A stretch of DNA of 64,000 nt from assembly GCF_042682045.1 (NCBI RefSeq), contig NZ_JBHUGS010000001.1, positions 248,001 through 312,000 on the forward strand. Reading direction: 5' to 3'. The notes below the pieces were generated by a model. It was not told where the DNA came from and did not search any database. It saw nothing but the letters and a program-made list of their open reading frames with translations. A program made the translations under genes and the position numbers. Source of the DNA: Sphingomonas_R arantia. GTDB taxonomy: Bacteria; Pseudomonadota; Alphaproteobacteria; Sphingomonadales; Sphingomonadaceae. This document shows, in pieces, positions 33,099 through 42,139 of the stretch. The stretch's first letter is position 1. Each line of letters opens with the position of its first letter.

Positions 33099-35231
33099 AT
33101 GGCAGACACCGCAGCGGAACCGCGACCGGCCGTGACCCCGACTTCCACCTCCACGACAGGGCGCCCGCGCGAGCCCGCCACGCTGTCGCTTGCCGTCGTG
33201 CTGGCGGTGGTGGCGAGCATCCTGGGGCTGATCATACTGGCCTGGACGGTGCTGTACGTCACCAAGGGCCGGTTCCTGAAGCCGTATTTCGAACGCTATG
33301 CCGGCGGCAGCGCGGAGCGGCGCGTGGCGGTGGCGGGCGATTTCCAGCTCTATTTCGATCCGTTCGACATCAAGTTCGTGGCGGAGGAGATCACGATCCA
33401 GAACCCGGAATGGGCGACCAAGGACGAGCTGTTCAAGGCGAAGCGCATCGACATGCGGGTCGCGTCGTTCCCGCTGATCTGGGGCACGCAGCGGGTGAAG
33501 CAGCTGAACCTGATCGACGGTGCGCTCGACATGGAATGGAATGCCGACGGGCGGCGCAACACCTGGACGCTGGGCGACCCGAACGAGAAGGGCGAGCCGT
33601 TCAAGATGCCGACGATCGTGCGGGCGAATGTCGCCGGCACGACGTTGCGCTACATCGATCCCAAGCTGTTCCTGCGCACCGACGTGAAGTTCGACACGTT
33701 GCGCGCGAGCGATACGCAGTTTGCGGACGATTTGCGTTTTACCGGCGACGGCACGCTGCGGCGGCGGCCGTTCACGATGCAGGGCGCGATCCTGTCGCCA
33801 AACGAGACGATCGCGGGCGGGCGTAACCGGCTGACCATGCGGGCGGTGTCGGGGCGCGACAAGCTGGGCGTCGATGGTACGCTGCGCGGGGCGACCGTGC
33901 TGGAGGGGGCGGACCTGAAGGTGCGTGCGGATGGCCCGAACCTGGCGGGGCTGTTCGAACTGTTGGGCGTGGTGACGCCCGAGACGCGGCGGTACAAGCT
34001 GACGTCCGACCTGACCAAGGTGGGCGAGGAATGGCGTTTCACCCGGATGAAGGGTGGGTTCGGGGTCAGTGACCTCGCCGGGCGGATGACGATCTCGCTG
34101 CCCAACGACCGGTTGCTGGTCGATGCGGACATCGTGTCGCGCAAGGTCGATATCGTCGATATCGGGCCGTTCATCGGGTACGAGCCGGAGGCGCTGGCGA
34201 CGGTCGGCGTGAAGGCGGCGGTGCATCAGACGGGCAGCGTGCCGCGGCTCTTGCCCGATGCCCCCCTCCGCGCCGATTCGATCGGGCTGTTCGACGCCAA
34301 GGTGCGGTACAAGGTGGGGGCGGTGCGGGCGCCGAACCTGCCGGTGTCGAACGTGACGCTTAACCTGGTGCTGGACCGCAGCCTGCTGACCATGTCGCCG
34401 CTGACGTTCGATCTGGCGGGCGGGTTCGTGACCGCGGACGTGCGGCTGAACGCGCGGCGCAAGCTGGTGCGGACGAGTTATGACATCCGCATGTCGCCGA
34501 CGCCGATGGGCAAGCTGCTCGCCGGGTTCGGGGTGGCGGAGTCGGGCACGACGGGTGTCATCAAGGCGCGCGTGCAGATGACGGGCGAGGGTGATTCGCT
34601 GCGCGCGTCGCTGGCGTCGTCGGACGGGCGGATCGCGGTGATCCTGCCGCAGGGCACGTTCTGGGCGCGCAACATCCAGCTGGCGGAGCTGGACCTCGGC
34701 ACGTTCGCGCAGAAGATGTTCCAGGGGAAGCTGAAGGAACCGGTGCAGATCAACTGCGGGCTAATCGGGTTCACGGTGCGCGACGGGATCGCGACGGCCG
34801 ACCCGATCCTGATCGACACGCGCAAGAACGTGATGCTGGGCCGCGGCGGGTTCAGTTTCAAGGACGAGTCGATCGACCTGGCGTTCCGCGCGGACAGCAA
34901 GAAGTTCAGCATGTTCGCGGGGCAGTCGCCGATCGGGATCAACGGCCATTTCGCGGCGCCGGGCTACAAGGTGATCAGCCCGGAACTGCTGGCGCGGGCG
35001 GGTGCTTCGCTGGGTCTGGCGCTGGTCGCGGCACCGGTGGCGGCGGTGGTCGCGTTCGTCGATGTCGGTGACGCGAAGACGACCGCGTGCGGGCCGGTGC
35101 TGGCAGGTGCGCGGGCGACGGCGCAGCGCACGGTGAAGGGCGAGGCGCGGACGGATGTCGGCAAGGGGACGAAGGCTGAGGCGAAGTCCGAAGAGGGTGG
35201 CAAGCGGAAGAAGTTTCTGGGGATCTTCTGA
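33099..35231 (+). CDS. AsmA-family inner-membrane protein
   Basis: The 710-residue protein has one N-terminal membrane segment (about residues 29-52) and a long periplasmic part built mainly of beta-strand stretches, with the AsmA-like start (YFDPFDIKFVAEEITIQNPEW) and C-terminal features of AsmA/TamB relatives (LDLGTFAQKMFQGKLKEPVQINCG, ADPILIDTRKNVMLGRGG). AsmA-like proteins are bridge-like proteins thought to help move phospholipids between inner and outer membranes. The last 50 residues are Lys/Glu-rich and probably disordered. It is followed by a family A repeat. The start at 33099 fits the membrane segment; longer upstream reading would enter the rpmI promoter. Confidence 0.85.
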   Translation: MADTAAEPRPAVTPTSTSTTGRPREPATLSLAVVLAVVASILGLIILAWTVLYVTKGRFLKPYFERYAGGSAERRVAVAGDFQLYFDPFDIKFVAEEITIQNPEWATKDELFKAKRIDMRVASFPLIWGTQRVKQLNLIDGALDMEWNADGRRNTWTLGDPNEKGEPFKMPTIVRANVAGTTLRYIDPKLFLRTDVKFDTLRASDTQFADDLRFTGDGTLRRRPFTMQGAILSPNETIAGGRNRLTMRAVSGRDKLGVDGTLRGATVLEGADLKVRADGPNLAGLFELLGVVTPETRRYKLTSDLTKVGEEWRFTRMKGGFGVSDLAGRMTISLPNDRLLVDADIVSRKVDIVDIGPFIGYEPEALATVGVKAAVHQTGSVPRLLPDAPLRADSIGLFDAKVRYKVGAVRAPNLPVSNVTLNLVLDRSLLTMSPLTFDLAGGFVTADVRLNARRKLVRTSYDIRMSPTPMGKLLAGFGVAESGTTGVIKARVQMTGEGDSLRASLASSDGRIAVILPQGTFWARNIQLAELDLGTFAQKMFQGKLKEPVQINCGLIGFTVRDGIATADPILIDTRKNVMLGRGGFSFKDESIDLAFRADSKKFSMFAGQSPIGINGHFAAPGYKVISPELLARAGASLGLALVAAPVAAVVAFVDVGDAKTTACGPVLAGARATAQRTVKGEARTDVGKGTKAEAKSEEGGKRKKFLGIF

Positions 35232-35235
35232 GGTT

Positions 35236-35302
35236 GTTCCCCGGCGGAGGCCGGGGCCTAGGTGAAGCGGTTGCGTCTAGGCCCCGGCTTCCGCCGGGGA
35301 AC
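35236..35302. repeat. Palindromic repeat, family A (copy 2)
   Basis: GTTCCCCGGCGGAGGCCGGG is mirrored by CCCCGGCTTCCGCCGGGGAA, with CTAG just inside both arms as in the other copies. It fills the space between the convergent AsmA-like and hisN-like genes and ends three bases before the latter's stop. Confidence 0.88.
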
Positions 35303-35304
35303 GG

Positions 35305-36087
35305 TCAGGCGTTGTTTATGAGAGCCAGGACCGGGTCGAGGAGGGCGGGGTCGCCGACGGCGATGACCTGGCCGTTGCTGTTGGCGTCGAGCGGGTTGCC
35401 GGACCAGTCGCGCATGACGCCACCGGCGCCCTCGACCACCGGCACGAGGGCGGCGAAGTCGTAGAGTTGCAGGCCCTGTTCGACGATGATGTCGCCGTGC
35501 CCGGCGGCGAGGAGCGCGTAGTTGTAGCAGTCGCCGCCGAGTGCGGTGTCGCGAACCGCGGCGCGGACCCGGTCGAACGCCGCGCCGCCGGGGCCGTCGA
35601 ACAGCCAGGGCGAGGTGGTGGCGAGCAACGCATTGGCGATCGCGGGGCAGGCGCGCGTCGTGACGGGGACGTCGTTCAGCGTGGTAGGGCGGCCGTGCGC
35701 GCCGACCCAGCGTTCGCCCGAGATTGGTTGGTCGATCACGCCAAGCACGGGGCGGCCGTGTTCGAGCAGCGCGATCAGCGTGCCGAAGATCGGCCGGCCG
35801 GCGATGAAGGCGCGGGTGCCGTCGATCGGATCGAGCACCCAGACGCGGTCGGTATCCTCGCGTACGCGGCCATATTCCTCCCCGATGATACCGTCGGTGG
35901 GAACATGTTCGGCGAGGACGGCGCGGATCGCGCGTTCGGCGGCCTGGTCGGCCTGCGTCACGGGGGAGGCGTCGGGCTTCGTCTCGATGTCGAACCGCGC
36001 GCGGAAGAAGGGGCGGATCGCGGCACCCGCGGCGTCGGCGAGCAGGTGGGCGAGGCGGATATCGGCGTCGGTCATGGGCGCCGTCAT
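35305..36087 (-). CDS. hisN: Inositol-monophosphatase-family phosphatase, likely histidinol-phosphatase
   Basis: The 260-residue protein has the metal-binding motifs of the family: GEEYG, DPIDGTRAF (first Asp and Gly-Thr bind metal and phosphate), and LYDFAALVPVVEGAGGV near the C-terminus with the third metal aspartate. Such enzymes need magnesium and remove phosphate from inositol phosphate, histidinol phosphate, PAP or similar substrates. The sequence style (PDASPVTQADQAAE) matches bacterial HisN histidinol-phosphatases, as in many alphaproteobacteria lacking other types, but by eye this is not certain. Starts at 36111, 36087 and 36075 are possible; none has a strong ribosome site. Confidence 0.75.
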   Translation of the reverse strand: MTAPMTDADIRLAHLLADAAGAAIRPFFRARFDIETKPDASPVTQADQAAERAIRAVLAEHVPTDGIIGEEYGRVREDTDRVWVLDPIDGTRAFIAGRPIFGTLIALLEHGRPVLGVIDQPISGERWVGAHGRPTTLNDVPVTTRACPAIANALLATTSPWLFDGPGGAAFDRVRAAVRDTALGGDCYNYALLAAGHGDIIVEQGLQLYDFAALVPVVEGAGGVMRDWSGNPLDANSNGQVIAVGDPALLDPVLALINNA

Positions 36088-36183
36088 CGCGATATCGGCG
36101 ACGTTACGCAACCGTCCGACACCCGTCGCGCGGCGGCGAAAGGCATGATAGCATTCGGTTAATGACGGCGGGGGACCGGTTGG

Positions 36184-36468
36184 ATGCCAGGTAGCGAGAC
36201 GAGCGACACGCCCGACGAGATCGGGCGGCTGTACGACGAAGTGCGCGCTTTGCAGGCGCAGATCGCGGCGCGGGACGAGCGCGTGGCTCCGCGGAACGTG
36301 ACCGGCGTGGTGGTCGGTGTGGCGGCGGGGGTGCTGGCGCTGGCCGGGGGCGCGTTCCTGCTGCTGACGATGGAGGTCGTGTCGTTGCCGAGCTGGGACG
36401 GGGCGGGCCGGATGATGGCGTCGCGCGCGGCCGTCGGGATCGTGGAGCGGATCTTTACGGTTTACTGA
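36184..36468 (+). CDS. Unknown small single-pass membrane protein
   Basis: The 94-residue protein has a polar, probably coiled N-terminus (DEIGRLYDEVRALQAQIAARDE, about residues 11-33) and one hydrophobic segment (about 39-63), then a short tail. It is divergent from the hisN-like gene and is followed by a family D repeat. I do not recognise the family. The reading frame is plausible because of its composition and its fit between neighbours, but no function is suggested. Confidence 0.6.
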   Translation: MPGSETSDTPDEIGRLYDEVRALQAQIAARDERVAPRNVTGVVVGVAAGVLALAGGAFLLLTMEVVSLPSWDGAGRMMASRAAVGIVERIFTVY

Positions 36469-36500
36469 GCCCCCCGACCGGGTTCGGGCGAGGGGTGCTG

Positions 36501-36555
36501 TTGGCCGTCTCGGCTTCGCTCGACGGGTCCCTCGACTTCGCTCGGGATGGACGGG
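36501..36555. repeat. Repeat, family D (copy 1)
   Basis: The element reads TTGGCCGTCTCGGCTTCGCT, then CGACGGGTCCCTCGACTTCG and CTCGGGATGGACGGG. Copies with closely similar sequence are at 48773, 52806 and 56546. It lies between the convergent small membrane gene and prs. Confidence 0.85.
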
Positions 36556-36590
36556 TTAGGGGGTGAGCGCCCGTTACGGATAGATTCGTC

Positions 36591-37526
36591 TCAGTCGAAG
36601 AGGCTGGAGACCGAGCTTTCGTCGGCGATGCGCTTGATCGCTTCGCCGAGCAGCGGGGCGATGGTGAGGAGGCGGATCTTTGCCGAGCCGGCGACCGCGT
36701 CGGGCGGCATGATCGAATCGGTGATGACCAGTTCGCTGAGCGTCGATCCGTCGACGCGGGCGACGGCACCGCCGGACAACACGCCGTGGCTGACATAGGC
36801 GACGACATCCTCGGCATCCGCGGCGCGCAGCGCGGCGGCGGCGTTGCAGAGCGTGCCGGCCGAATCGACGATATCGTCGACCAGGATGCAGAAGCGGCCG
36901 GCGACGTCGCCGATGATGTTCATGACCTCGCTTTCGCCCGGTCGTTCGCGGCGCTTGTCGACGATCGCCAGCGGGGCGTTGTCGAGCCGTTTGGACAGCG
37001 AGCGGGCGCGGACCACACCGCCGACGTCGGGCGACACGACGATGATGTTGCGGCCGGCGAAGCGCGCCTTGATGTCCGCCGACATGACGGGGGCGGCGTA
37101 GAGATTGTCGGTCGGGATATCGAAGAACCCCTGGATCTGCCCGGCGTGGAGATCGACCGACAGCACGCGGTCCGCACCCGCGACGGTGATGAGGTTGGCG
37201 ACGAGCTTTGCCGAGATCGGGGTGCGGGGGCCGGGTTTGCGGTCCTGCCGGGCATAGCCGAAATAGGGAACGACGGCGGTGATGCGCCGCGCCGACGAGC
37301 GTTTCAGCGCGTCGATGCAGATCAGCAGTTCCATGAGGTTGTCGTTGGCGGGAAAGCCGGTCGACTGGATCACGAACACATCCTCGCCACGGACATTCTC
37401 GTGGATCTCGACGAAGACCTCCTCGTCGGCGAAGCGGCGGACGCTGGCCTGCGTCAGTTCGAGGTCGAGATAGCCGGCGATCGCCGTGGCCAGCCCGATA
37501 TTGGCATTGCCGGTCAGCAGTTTCAT
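36591..37526 (-). CDS. prs: Ribose-phosphate pyrophosphokinase (PRPP synthetase)
   Basis: The 311-residue enzyme shows the class I PRPP synthetase motifs: the FADEEVFVEIHENVRGEDVFV start, YFGYARQDRK, DLHAGQIQGFFDIP (magnesium and ATP site), VVSPDVGGVVRA, a flexible RPGESEV loop and the PRPP-binding VDDIVDSAGT. It makes PRPP from ribose 5-phosphate and ATP for nucleotide, histidine and NAD synthesis. It is divergent from nadE with 131 bases between, so both promoters lie there. Length and motifs are standard. Confidence 0.96.
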   Translation of the reverse strand: MKLLTGNANIGLATAIAGYLDLELTQASVRRFADEEVFVEIHENVRGEDVFVIQSTGFPANDNLMELLICIDALKRSSARRITAVVPYFGYARQDRKPGPRTPISAKLVANLITVAGADRVLSVDLHAGQIQGFFDIPTDNLYAAPVMSADIKARFAGRNIIVVSPDVGGVVRARSLSKRLDNAPLAIVDKRRERPGESEVMNIIGDVAGRFCILVDDIVDSAGTLCNAAAALRAADAEDVVAYVSHGVLSGGAVARVDGSTLSELVITDSIMPPDAVAGSAKIRLLTIAPLLGEAIKRIADESSVSSLFD

Positions 37527-37657
37527 CGCGTCATCCCCGCTCGTTACGCGGCCGCCATAACCGCGGGGGCGCGATCATGCGAGCCTTGTTAACGCATTGG
37601 GCGTTGGGAATGGTCCCGCGCATTGCTCCGCATGGTCCGCCGCCCTAGGTACGCGAC

Positions 37658-39316
37658 ATGACCGAAACGCGTAAAATCGTCCTTGCCCAGCTGCCGCAGA
37701 CGGTGGGCGACCTGGCCGGCAATGCCGACCGCATGCTGGCGGTGCGCGCGGACTACCGCCACGCCGACCTGATCCTGTTCCCCGAATTGCAACTGATCGG
37801 TTATCCGCCCGAGGACTTGGTGCTGAAGCCTGCGGTGCAGGCGCGTGCGGCCGTCGAGCTGGAGCGGATGGCGGCGGCGACGGCGGACGGCGGGCCGGCG
37901 ATGCTGGTCGGCACGATCCGGGTGCGCGACGGGCTGCTCTATAACGTCGTCGCGGTGCTGGACGAGGGCCGCGTGGTCGCGGTGCGCGAGAAGCATGAGC
38001 TGCCCAATTACGGGACGTTCGACGAGAAGCGCGTGTTCGCGGCCGGGCCGTTGCCGGAGCCGATCGATCTGCGGGGGATGCGGATCGGCCTGCCGGTGTG
38101 CGAGGATATCTGGTTCCCGACGGTGTGCGGGCATTTGAAGGCGGCGGGCGCGGAGATCGTGATCGCGCCGCATGGCAGCCCGTTCGAGGTGGAGAAGGAC
38201 GACCTGCGCCGCGACGGGATCGCGGCGGTGCGGGTGCGCGAGACGGGGTTGCCGCTGGTGTTCCTGAACCGCGTGGGCGGGCAGGACGAACTGGTGTTCG
38301 ACGGTGCGTCGTTCGTGCTGAACGGCGATGGGCGGGTCGCGCACCAGTTGCCCGAATGGGATGCGGCGGTGGTCGAGACGCTGTGGGACCGCACCGATGG
38401 CGGCGGCTGGGTGTGCCGGCCGGGGAAGGTCCATCCATGCGATCCGGCGCCGGCGGATGCCTATCATGCGATGGTCGTGGGGCTGCGCGACTATGTCGAG
38501 GCGAACCGCTTTCCGGGGGTCGTGCTCGGCCTGTCGGGCGGGATCGACAGCGCGTTGTCGGCGGCGGTGGCGGTCGATGCGCTGGGCGCGGAGCGGGTGT
38601 GGTGCGTGATGATGCCATCGCGCTTTACGGGCGACGAGAGCCTGTCCGACGCGGCGGAATGCGCGCGGATGCTCGGGTGTCGGCTCGATACCATCCCGAT
38701 CGCGGCGGCGATGACGGCGTTCGACGGGATGCTGGCCGGCGTGTTCGACGGGCGTGCGCCGGACCTGGCGGAGGAGAATATTCAGTCGCGGATCCGCGGC
38801 CTGACGCTGATGGCGATCAGCAACAAGTTCGGGCCGATGCTGCTGACGACGGGGAACAAGAGCGAGATGTCGGTGGGCTATGCGACGATCTACGGCGACA
38901 TGGCGGGCGGCTATTCGGTGTTGAAGGATGCGTACAAGACTTTGGTGTTCGAGCTGTCGCGCTGGCGGAACGCGAACGCGCCGCGGTTCGGGCTGGGGCC
39001 GCGCGGGCCGGTGATGCCGGACAGCGTGATCGACAAGCCGCCGTCGGCGGAGTTGCGCGAGGATCAGAAGGACAGCGATTCGTTGCCGCCCTACGACGTG
39101 CTCGACCCGATCCTGCACGGGCTGGTGGAGGAGGAGCTGTCCGTCGCCGAGCTGGTCGAGCGCGGGTATGAGCGCGAGACGGTCGTGCGGATCGAGCGGT
39201 TGTTGTACGTCGCGGAATATAAGCGGCGGCAGGCCCCGCCGGGGGTGAAGCTGGGTCGGCGGAATTTCGGGCGTGACCGGCGCTATCCGATCACCAACGC
39301 GTTTCGTTCGGCATGA
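37658..39316 (+). CDS. nadE: Glutamine-dependent NAD+ synthase
   Basis: The 552-residue enzyme joins an N-terminal nitrilase-type glutaminase (catalytic Glu43, Lys112, Cys148 in LPVCEDIW) to a C-terminal synthetase with the ATP pyrophosphatase loop LGLSGGIDSAL (SGGIDS, 293-298) and the TTGNKSEMSVGYAT motif. It converts deamido-NAD to NAD, taking ammonia from glutamine through the fused domain. The stop overlaps the gltX ATG by four bases, so translation is coupled. All catalytic residues are in place. Confidence 0.95.
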   Translation: MTETRKIVLAQLPQTVGDLAGNADRMLAVRADYRHADLILFPELQLIGYPPEDLVLKPAVQARAAVELERMAAATADGGPAMLVGTIRVRDGLLYNVVAVLDEGRVVAVREKHELPNYGTFDEKRVFAAGPLPEPIDLRGMRIGLPVCEDIWFPTVCGHLKAAGAEIVIAPHGSPFEVEKDDLRRDGIAAVRVRETGLPLVFLNRVGGQDELVFDGASFVLNGDGRVAHQLPEWDAAVVETLWDRTDGGGWVCRPGKVHPCDPAPADAYHAMVVGLRDYVEANRFPGVVLGLSGGIDSALSAAVAVDALGAERVWCVMMPSRFTGDESLSDAAECARMLGCRLDTIPIAAAMTAFDGMLAGVFDGRAPDLAEENIQSRIRGLTLMAISNKFGPMLLTTGNKSEMSVGYATIYGDMAGGYSVLKDAYKTLVFELSRWRNANAPRFGLGPRGPVMPDSVIDKPPSAELREDQKDSDSLPPYDVLDPILHGLVEEELSVAELVERGYERETVVRIERLLYVAEYKRRQAPPGVKLGRRNFGRDRRYPITNAFRSA

Positions 39317-40656
39317 GTGCCGCGGAACAGGTGGTCACGCGGTTCGCGCCGTCGCCGACCGGGACTCTGCATGTCGGCAATATCCGCACGGCTTTGCTGA
39401 ACTGGCTGTTCGCGCTGCGGCATGGCGGGCGATTCCTGCTGCGGATGGACGATACCGATGCGGAGCGATCGACAGCTGCGTTTGCCGAGTCGATCGTGGC
39501 GGACCTCGACTGGCTGGGGATGCGGCCGGAGGCGATGGTGCGGCAGTCGGACCGCGATGCGCTGTACGAAGCGGCGTTCGAGCGGTTGCGCGCGGCGGGG
39601 CGGGTGTATCCGGCCTACGAGACGGCGCAGGAGCTGGACCTGAAGCGCAAGGTGCTCGCGTCGCGGCGGTTGCCGCCGATCTACGACCGTGCCGCGTTAG
39701 CGCTGAGTGATGAGGACCGGGCACGGTTGGAGGCAGAGGGTGTGCGACCGCATTGGCGGTTCCGGCTGGATCATGATGCGCCGATCATGTGGGACGATCT
39801 GGTGCGGGGGCCGCAGTCGCTCGATCCGGCGCTGCTGTCCGACCCTGTGATCCGGCGGGCGGACGGGAGCTGGCTGTACATGATGCCGTCGGCGGTCGAC
39901 GATATCGACATGGGCGTGACGCATGTCGTGCGGGGCGAGGATCATGTGACCAATACGGGCATGCAGGTGCAGATATTCGCCGCGCTGGGGGCGGTGCCGC
40001 CGGCGCTCGCGCATGTCGCGCTGCTGACCGGGGACGAGGGGAAGCTGTCGAAGCGGCTCGGGTCGCTCGGCTGCGATGCGTTTCGCGAGGCGGGGATCGA
40101 GCCGGCGGCGGTGGCGGCGTTGCTCGCGCGGATCGGGACGAGCTTGGCCGTAGAGCCGATCGTGGATCCGGCGGTGCTGGCCGAGACGCTCGATTTCGGG
40201 CGGTTCGGGCGGGCGCCGGCGCGGTTCGATTTCGACGAGCTGGCGGCGGTGAATGCGCGGATCGTCCACCAGCTGCCGTTTGTGGCAGTGGTTGATCGGC
40301 TGCCGGCGGGAATGACGGCGGCGGCGTGGGATGCGGTGCGTGGGAATTTGGGGACTGTCGCCGATGCGGGGGTGTGGTGGACGGTGATTTCGGGGGAGAT
40401 CGCGGTGGTGGCCGAGGGGGATCGTGCATTCCTGGCGGCGTCGGCGGAGACTGCCGAGGGGATCGATTGGGATGTTGATCCTTGGCACGCGCTGACCGCG
40501 GCGCTGAAGGCGGCGACGGGGGTTAAGGGGCGGGCGTTGTTCCATCCGTTGCGGCTGGCGTTGACGGGGCAGGATTCGGGGCCGGATATGGCGGCGTTGT
40601 TGCCGATGATCGGGCGGGAGCGGGCGGTGGCTCGGTTGCGGGCTGCTGCTGGGTGA
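39313..40656 (+). CDS. gltX: Glutamyl-tRNA synthetase
   Basis: The 447-residue class I synthetase has the HIGH-type motif PSPTGTLHVGNIRTAL (HVGN, residues 20-23), the KMSKS-type motif GKLSKRLGS (KLSKR, 244-248), and a helical C-terminal anticodon region. It is one of the shorter bacterial GluRS; many alphaproteobacteria have two (GltX1 and GltX2), one of which also serves tRNA-Gln, and this could be either. It is coupled to nadE by a four-base overlap. The last 150 codons are very G-rich. A family B repeat follows. Confidence 0.92.
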   Translation: MSAAEQVVTRFAPSPTGTLHVGNIRTALLNWLFALRHGGRFLLRMDDTDAERSTAAFAESIVADLDWLGMRPEAMVRQSDRDALYEAAFERLRAAGRVYPAYETAQELDLKRKVLASRRLPPIYDRAALALSDEDRARLEAEGVRPHWRFRLDHDAPIMWDDLVRGPQSLDPALLSDPVIRRADGSWLYMMPSAVDDIDMGVTHVVRGEDHVTNTGMQVQIFAALGAVPPALAHVALLTGDEGKLSKRLGSLGCDAFREAGIEPAAVAALLARIGTSLAVEPIVDPAVLAETLDFGRFGRAPARFDFDELAAVNARIVHQLPFVAVVDRLPAGMTAAAWDAVRGNLGTVADAGVWWTVISGEIAVVAEGDRAFLAASAETAEGIDWDVDPWHALTAALKAATGVKGRALFHPLRLALTGQDSGPDMAALLPMIGRERAVARLRAAAG

Positions 40657-40672
40657 TTACACGTAACCGGGC

Positions 40673-40763
40673 GTATCCCCGCGGATGCGGGGATCCAGGT
40701 TTGGCGTGATGAAGTGAGGTTGGTGTTTGGGTCATAGCTGGACCCCCGCGTCCGCGGGGGTAC
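40673..40763. repeat. Palindromic repeat, family B (copy 2)
   Basis: ATCCCCGCGGATGCGGGGAT and CTGGACCCCCGCGTCCGCGG form the two arms, separated by about 45 bases, as in the copy at 1755-1840. It lies 17 bases after gltX. Confidence 0.85.
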
Positions 40764-40831
40764 GGTTGGGGTGCGGGGCGCTTGATTGCTCCGGGCTGGT
40801 GCCGGGCGGGGAGTGCGCCTATCTTGAGCGC

Positions 40832-41152
40832 ATGGCAGTCTTTCCTCGTCCCAGTTCGCCGCGCCGCGTGATTGCGGATATGAAGGCGTTCATCACGACC
40901 GGCGACCGCGATCATCGCACGCCGATCGCGATTATCTCGATCCTGATGCCAATGCTGATCGTCGCGGGGTTCCTGCACGACAGTTATATGGAGCGGCCCG
41001 AGCCGGAGATGACCTTCATCCCGAGCTGGTCCGCGGACCGCAGCGACGCCGAGATCATTGCGCAGCAGAAGGTGGACGAGGCGGCGCGCGTGGCGCGCGT
41101 GAAGGAACGCCAGCGCCAGTTCCAGACGGTCGAACGCCAGTTGGGGATGTGA
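40832..41152 (+). CDS. Unknown small membrane protein coupled to ribD
   Basis: The 106-residue protein has a basic N-terminus (RPSSPRRVIADMKAFI), one hydrophobic segment (about residues 31-50, PIAIISILMPMLIVAGFL), and a polar, helical C-terminal half with EARVARVKERQRQFQTVERQ character. The stop overlaps the GTG of ribD by three bases, so it is probably translated together with the riboflavin genes. I do not recognise a named family. It may simply be a hitchhiking envelope protein. Confidence 0.7.
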   Translation: MAVFPRPSSPRRVIADMKAFITTGDRDHRTPIAIISILMPMLIVAGFLHDSYMERPEPEMTFIPSWSADRSDAEIIAQQKVDEAARVARVKERQRQFQTVERQLGM

Positions 41153-42123
41153 TCGCACAGGCCGGCGATGACGCGCGCTGGATGGCGGCGGCGGTCGCGA
41201 TCGGCGAGCGTGGCCGCGGGATGACTGCGCCGAACCCGGCGGTAGGATGTGTCATTGTACGCGACGGGCGCGTGATCGGTCGCGGCTGGACGCAGCCGGG
41301 CGGGCGGCCGCATGCCGAGGCGGTGGCCTTGGCGCAGGCGGGTTCGGTGGCCGGTGCGACAGTGTTCGTGACTTTGGAGCCGTGCGCGCATGAGAGTGCG
41401 CGGGGGCCGGCCTGTGCCGATCTGCTGGTCGCGGCGGGGCCGGCGCGGGTCGTGGTGGCGCTGGTCGATCCGGATGAGCGGACGGCGGGGCGCGGGATCG
41501 CGCGGTTGCGGGAGGCCGGAATCGCGGTGGATGTCGGGTGCGGGGCGGCGGGGGCGGCGGCGTCGCTCGCCGGGTTCCTGATGCGGCAGCGTGACGGGCG
41601 GCCGCAGGTGACGCTGAAGCTGGCGACTTCGCTGGACGGGCGGATCGCGCTGGCGGACGGGAGCAGCCGCTGGATCACGGGGGATCGTTCGCGTGCCCAT
41701 GCGCATCTGGAACGGGCGCGGTGCGACATGATCCTGGTCGGCGGCGGTACGATGCGGATCGATGCGCCGCGGCTGGACGTGCGAATCGACGGGCTGGCGG
41801 ACCGGTCGCCGCGGCGGGCGGTGCTGACCCGCGGCGCTGTGCAGGCGGGGTGGGAGCGGGTGGCTGCGCCCGAGGCGGTGGCCGGGCTGAGTGGGGTGGA
41901 CACTTTACTGGTCGAAGGCGGGGCGGGGGCGGCGGCGGCCTTTCTGCGCGCGGGGCTGGTCGATCGGTTGCTGTTGTACCGCGCGCCGATCCTGATCGGG
42001 GATGGGCAGGCCGCACTGGGCGATATCGGGCTCGGCGCGTTGGATGAGGCGCATGGGCGGTGGCGGTTGGCCGACGCGCGGATGCTTGGCAGCGACCGGC
42101 TCGAAGTCTACGAGCGCGCTTGA
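41149..42123 (+). CDS. ribD: Bifunctional riboflavin deaminase/reductase RibD
   Basis: The 324-residue enzyme has an N-terminal zinc deaminase (HAE at residues 55-57, PCAHESARGPAC with Cys79 and Cys89) and a C-terminal reductase domain (TLKLATSLDGRIAL, ILVGGGTMRIDAP, LLVEGGAGAAAAFL). It performs the deamination and reduction steps after GTP cyclohydrolase II. The GTG start overlaps the previous stop (GTGA). RibE follows 16 bases after its stop. The internal ATG at 41182 would leave the deaminase nearly complete and is an alternative start. Confidence 0.92.
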   Translation: MIAQAGDDARWMAAAVAIGERGRGMTAPNPAVGCVIVRDGRVIGRGWTQPGGRPHAEAVALAQAGSVAGATVFVTLEPCAHESARGPACADLLVAAGPARVVVALVDPDERTAGRGIARLREAGIAVDVGCGAAGAAASLAGFLMRQRDGRPQVTLKLATSLDGRIALADGSSRWITGDRSRAHAHLERARCDMILVGGGTMRIDAPRLDVRIDGLADRSPRRAVLTRGAVQAGWERVAAPEAVAGLSGVDTLLVEGGAGAAAAFLRAGLVDRLLLYRAPILIGDGQAALGDIGLGALDEAHGRWRLADARMLGSDRLEVYERA

Positions 42124-42139
42124 GGATTTAGGGGCTTTC

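Noticed and set aside
40657..42139. Possible FMN riboswitch before the rib genes
   Set aside because: The conserved FMN element is not visible upstream of 40832, ribD, ribE or ribH.
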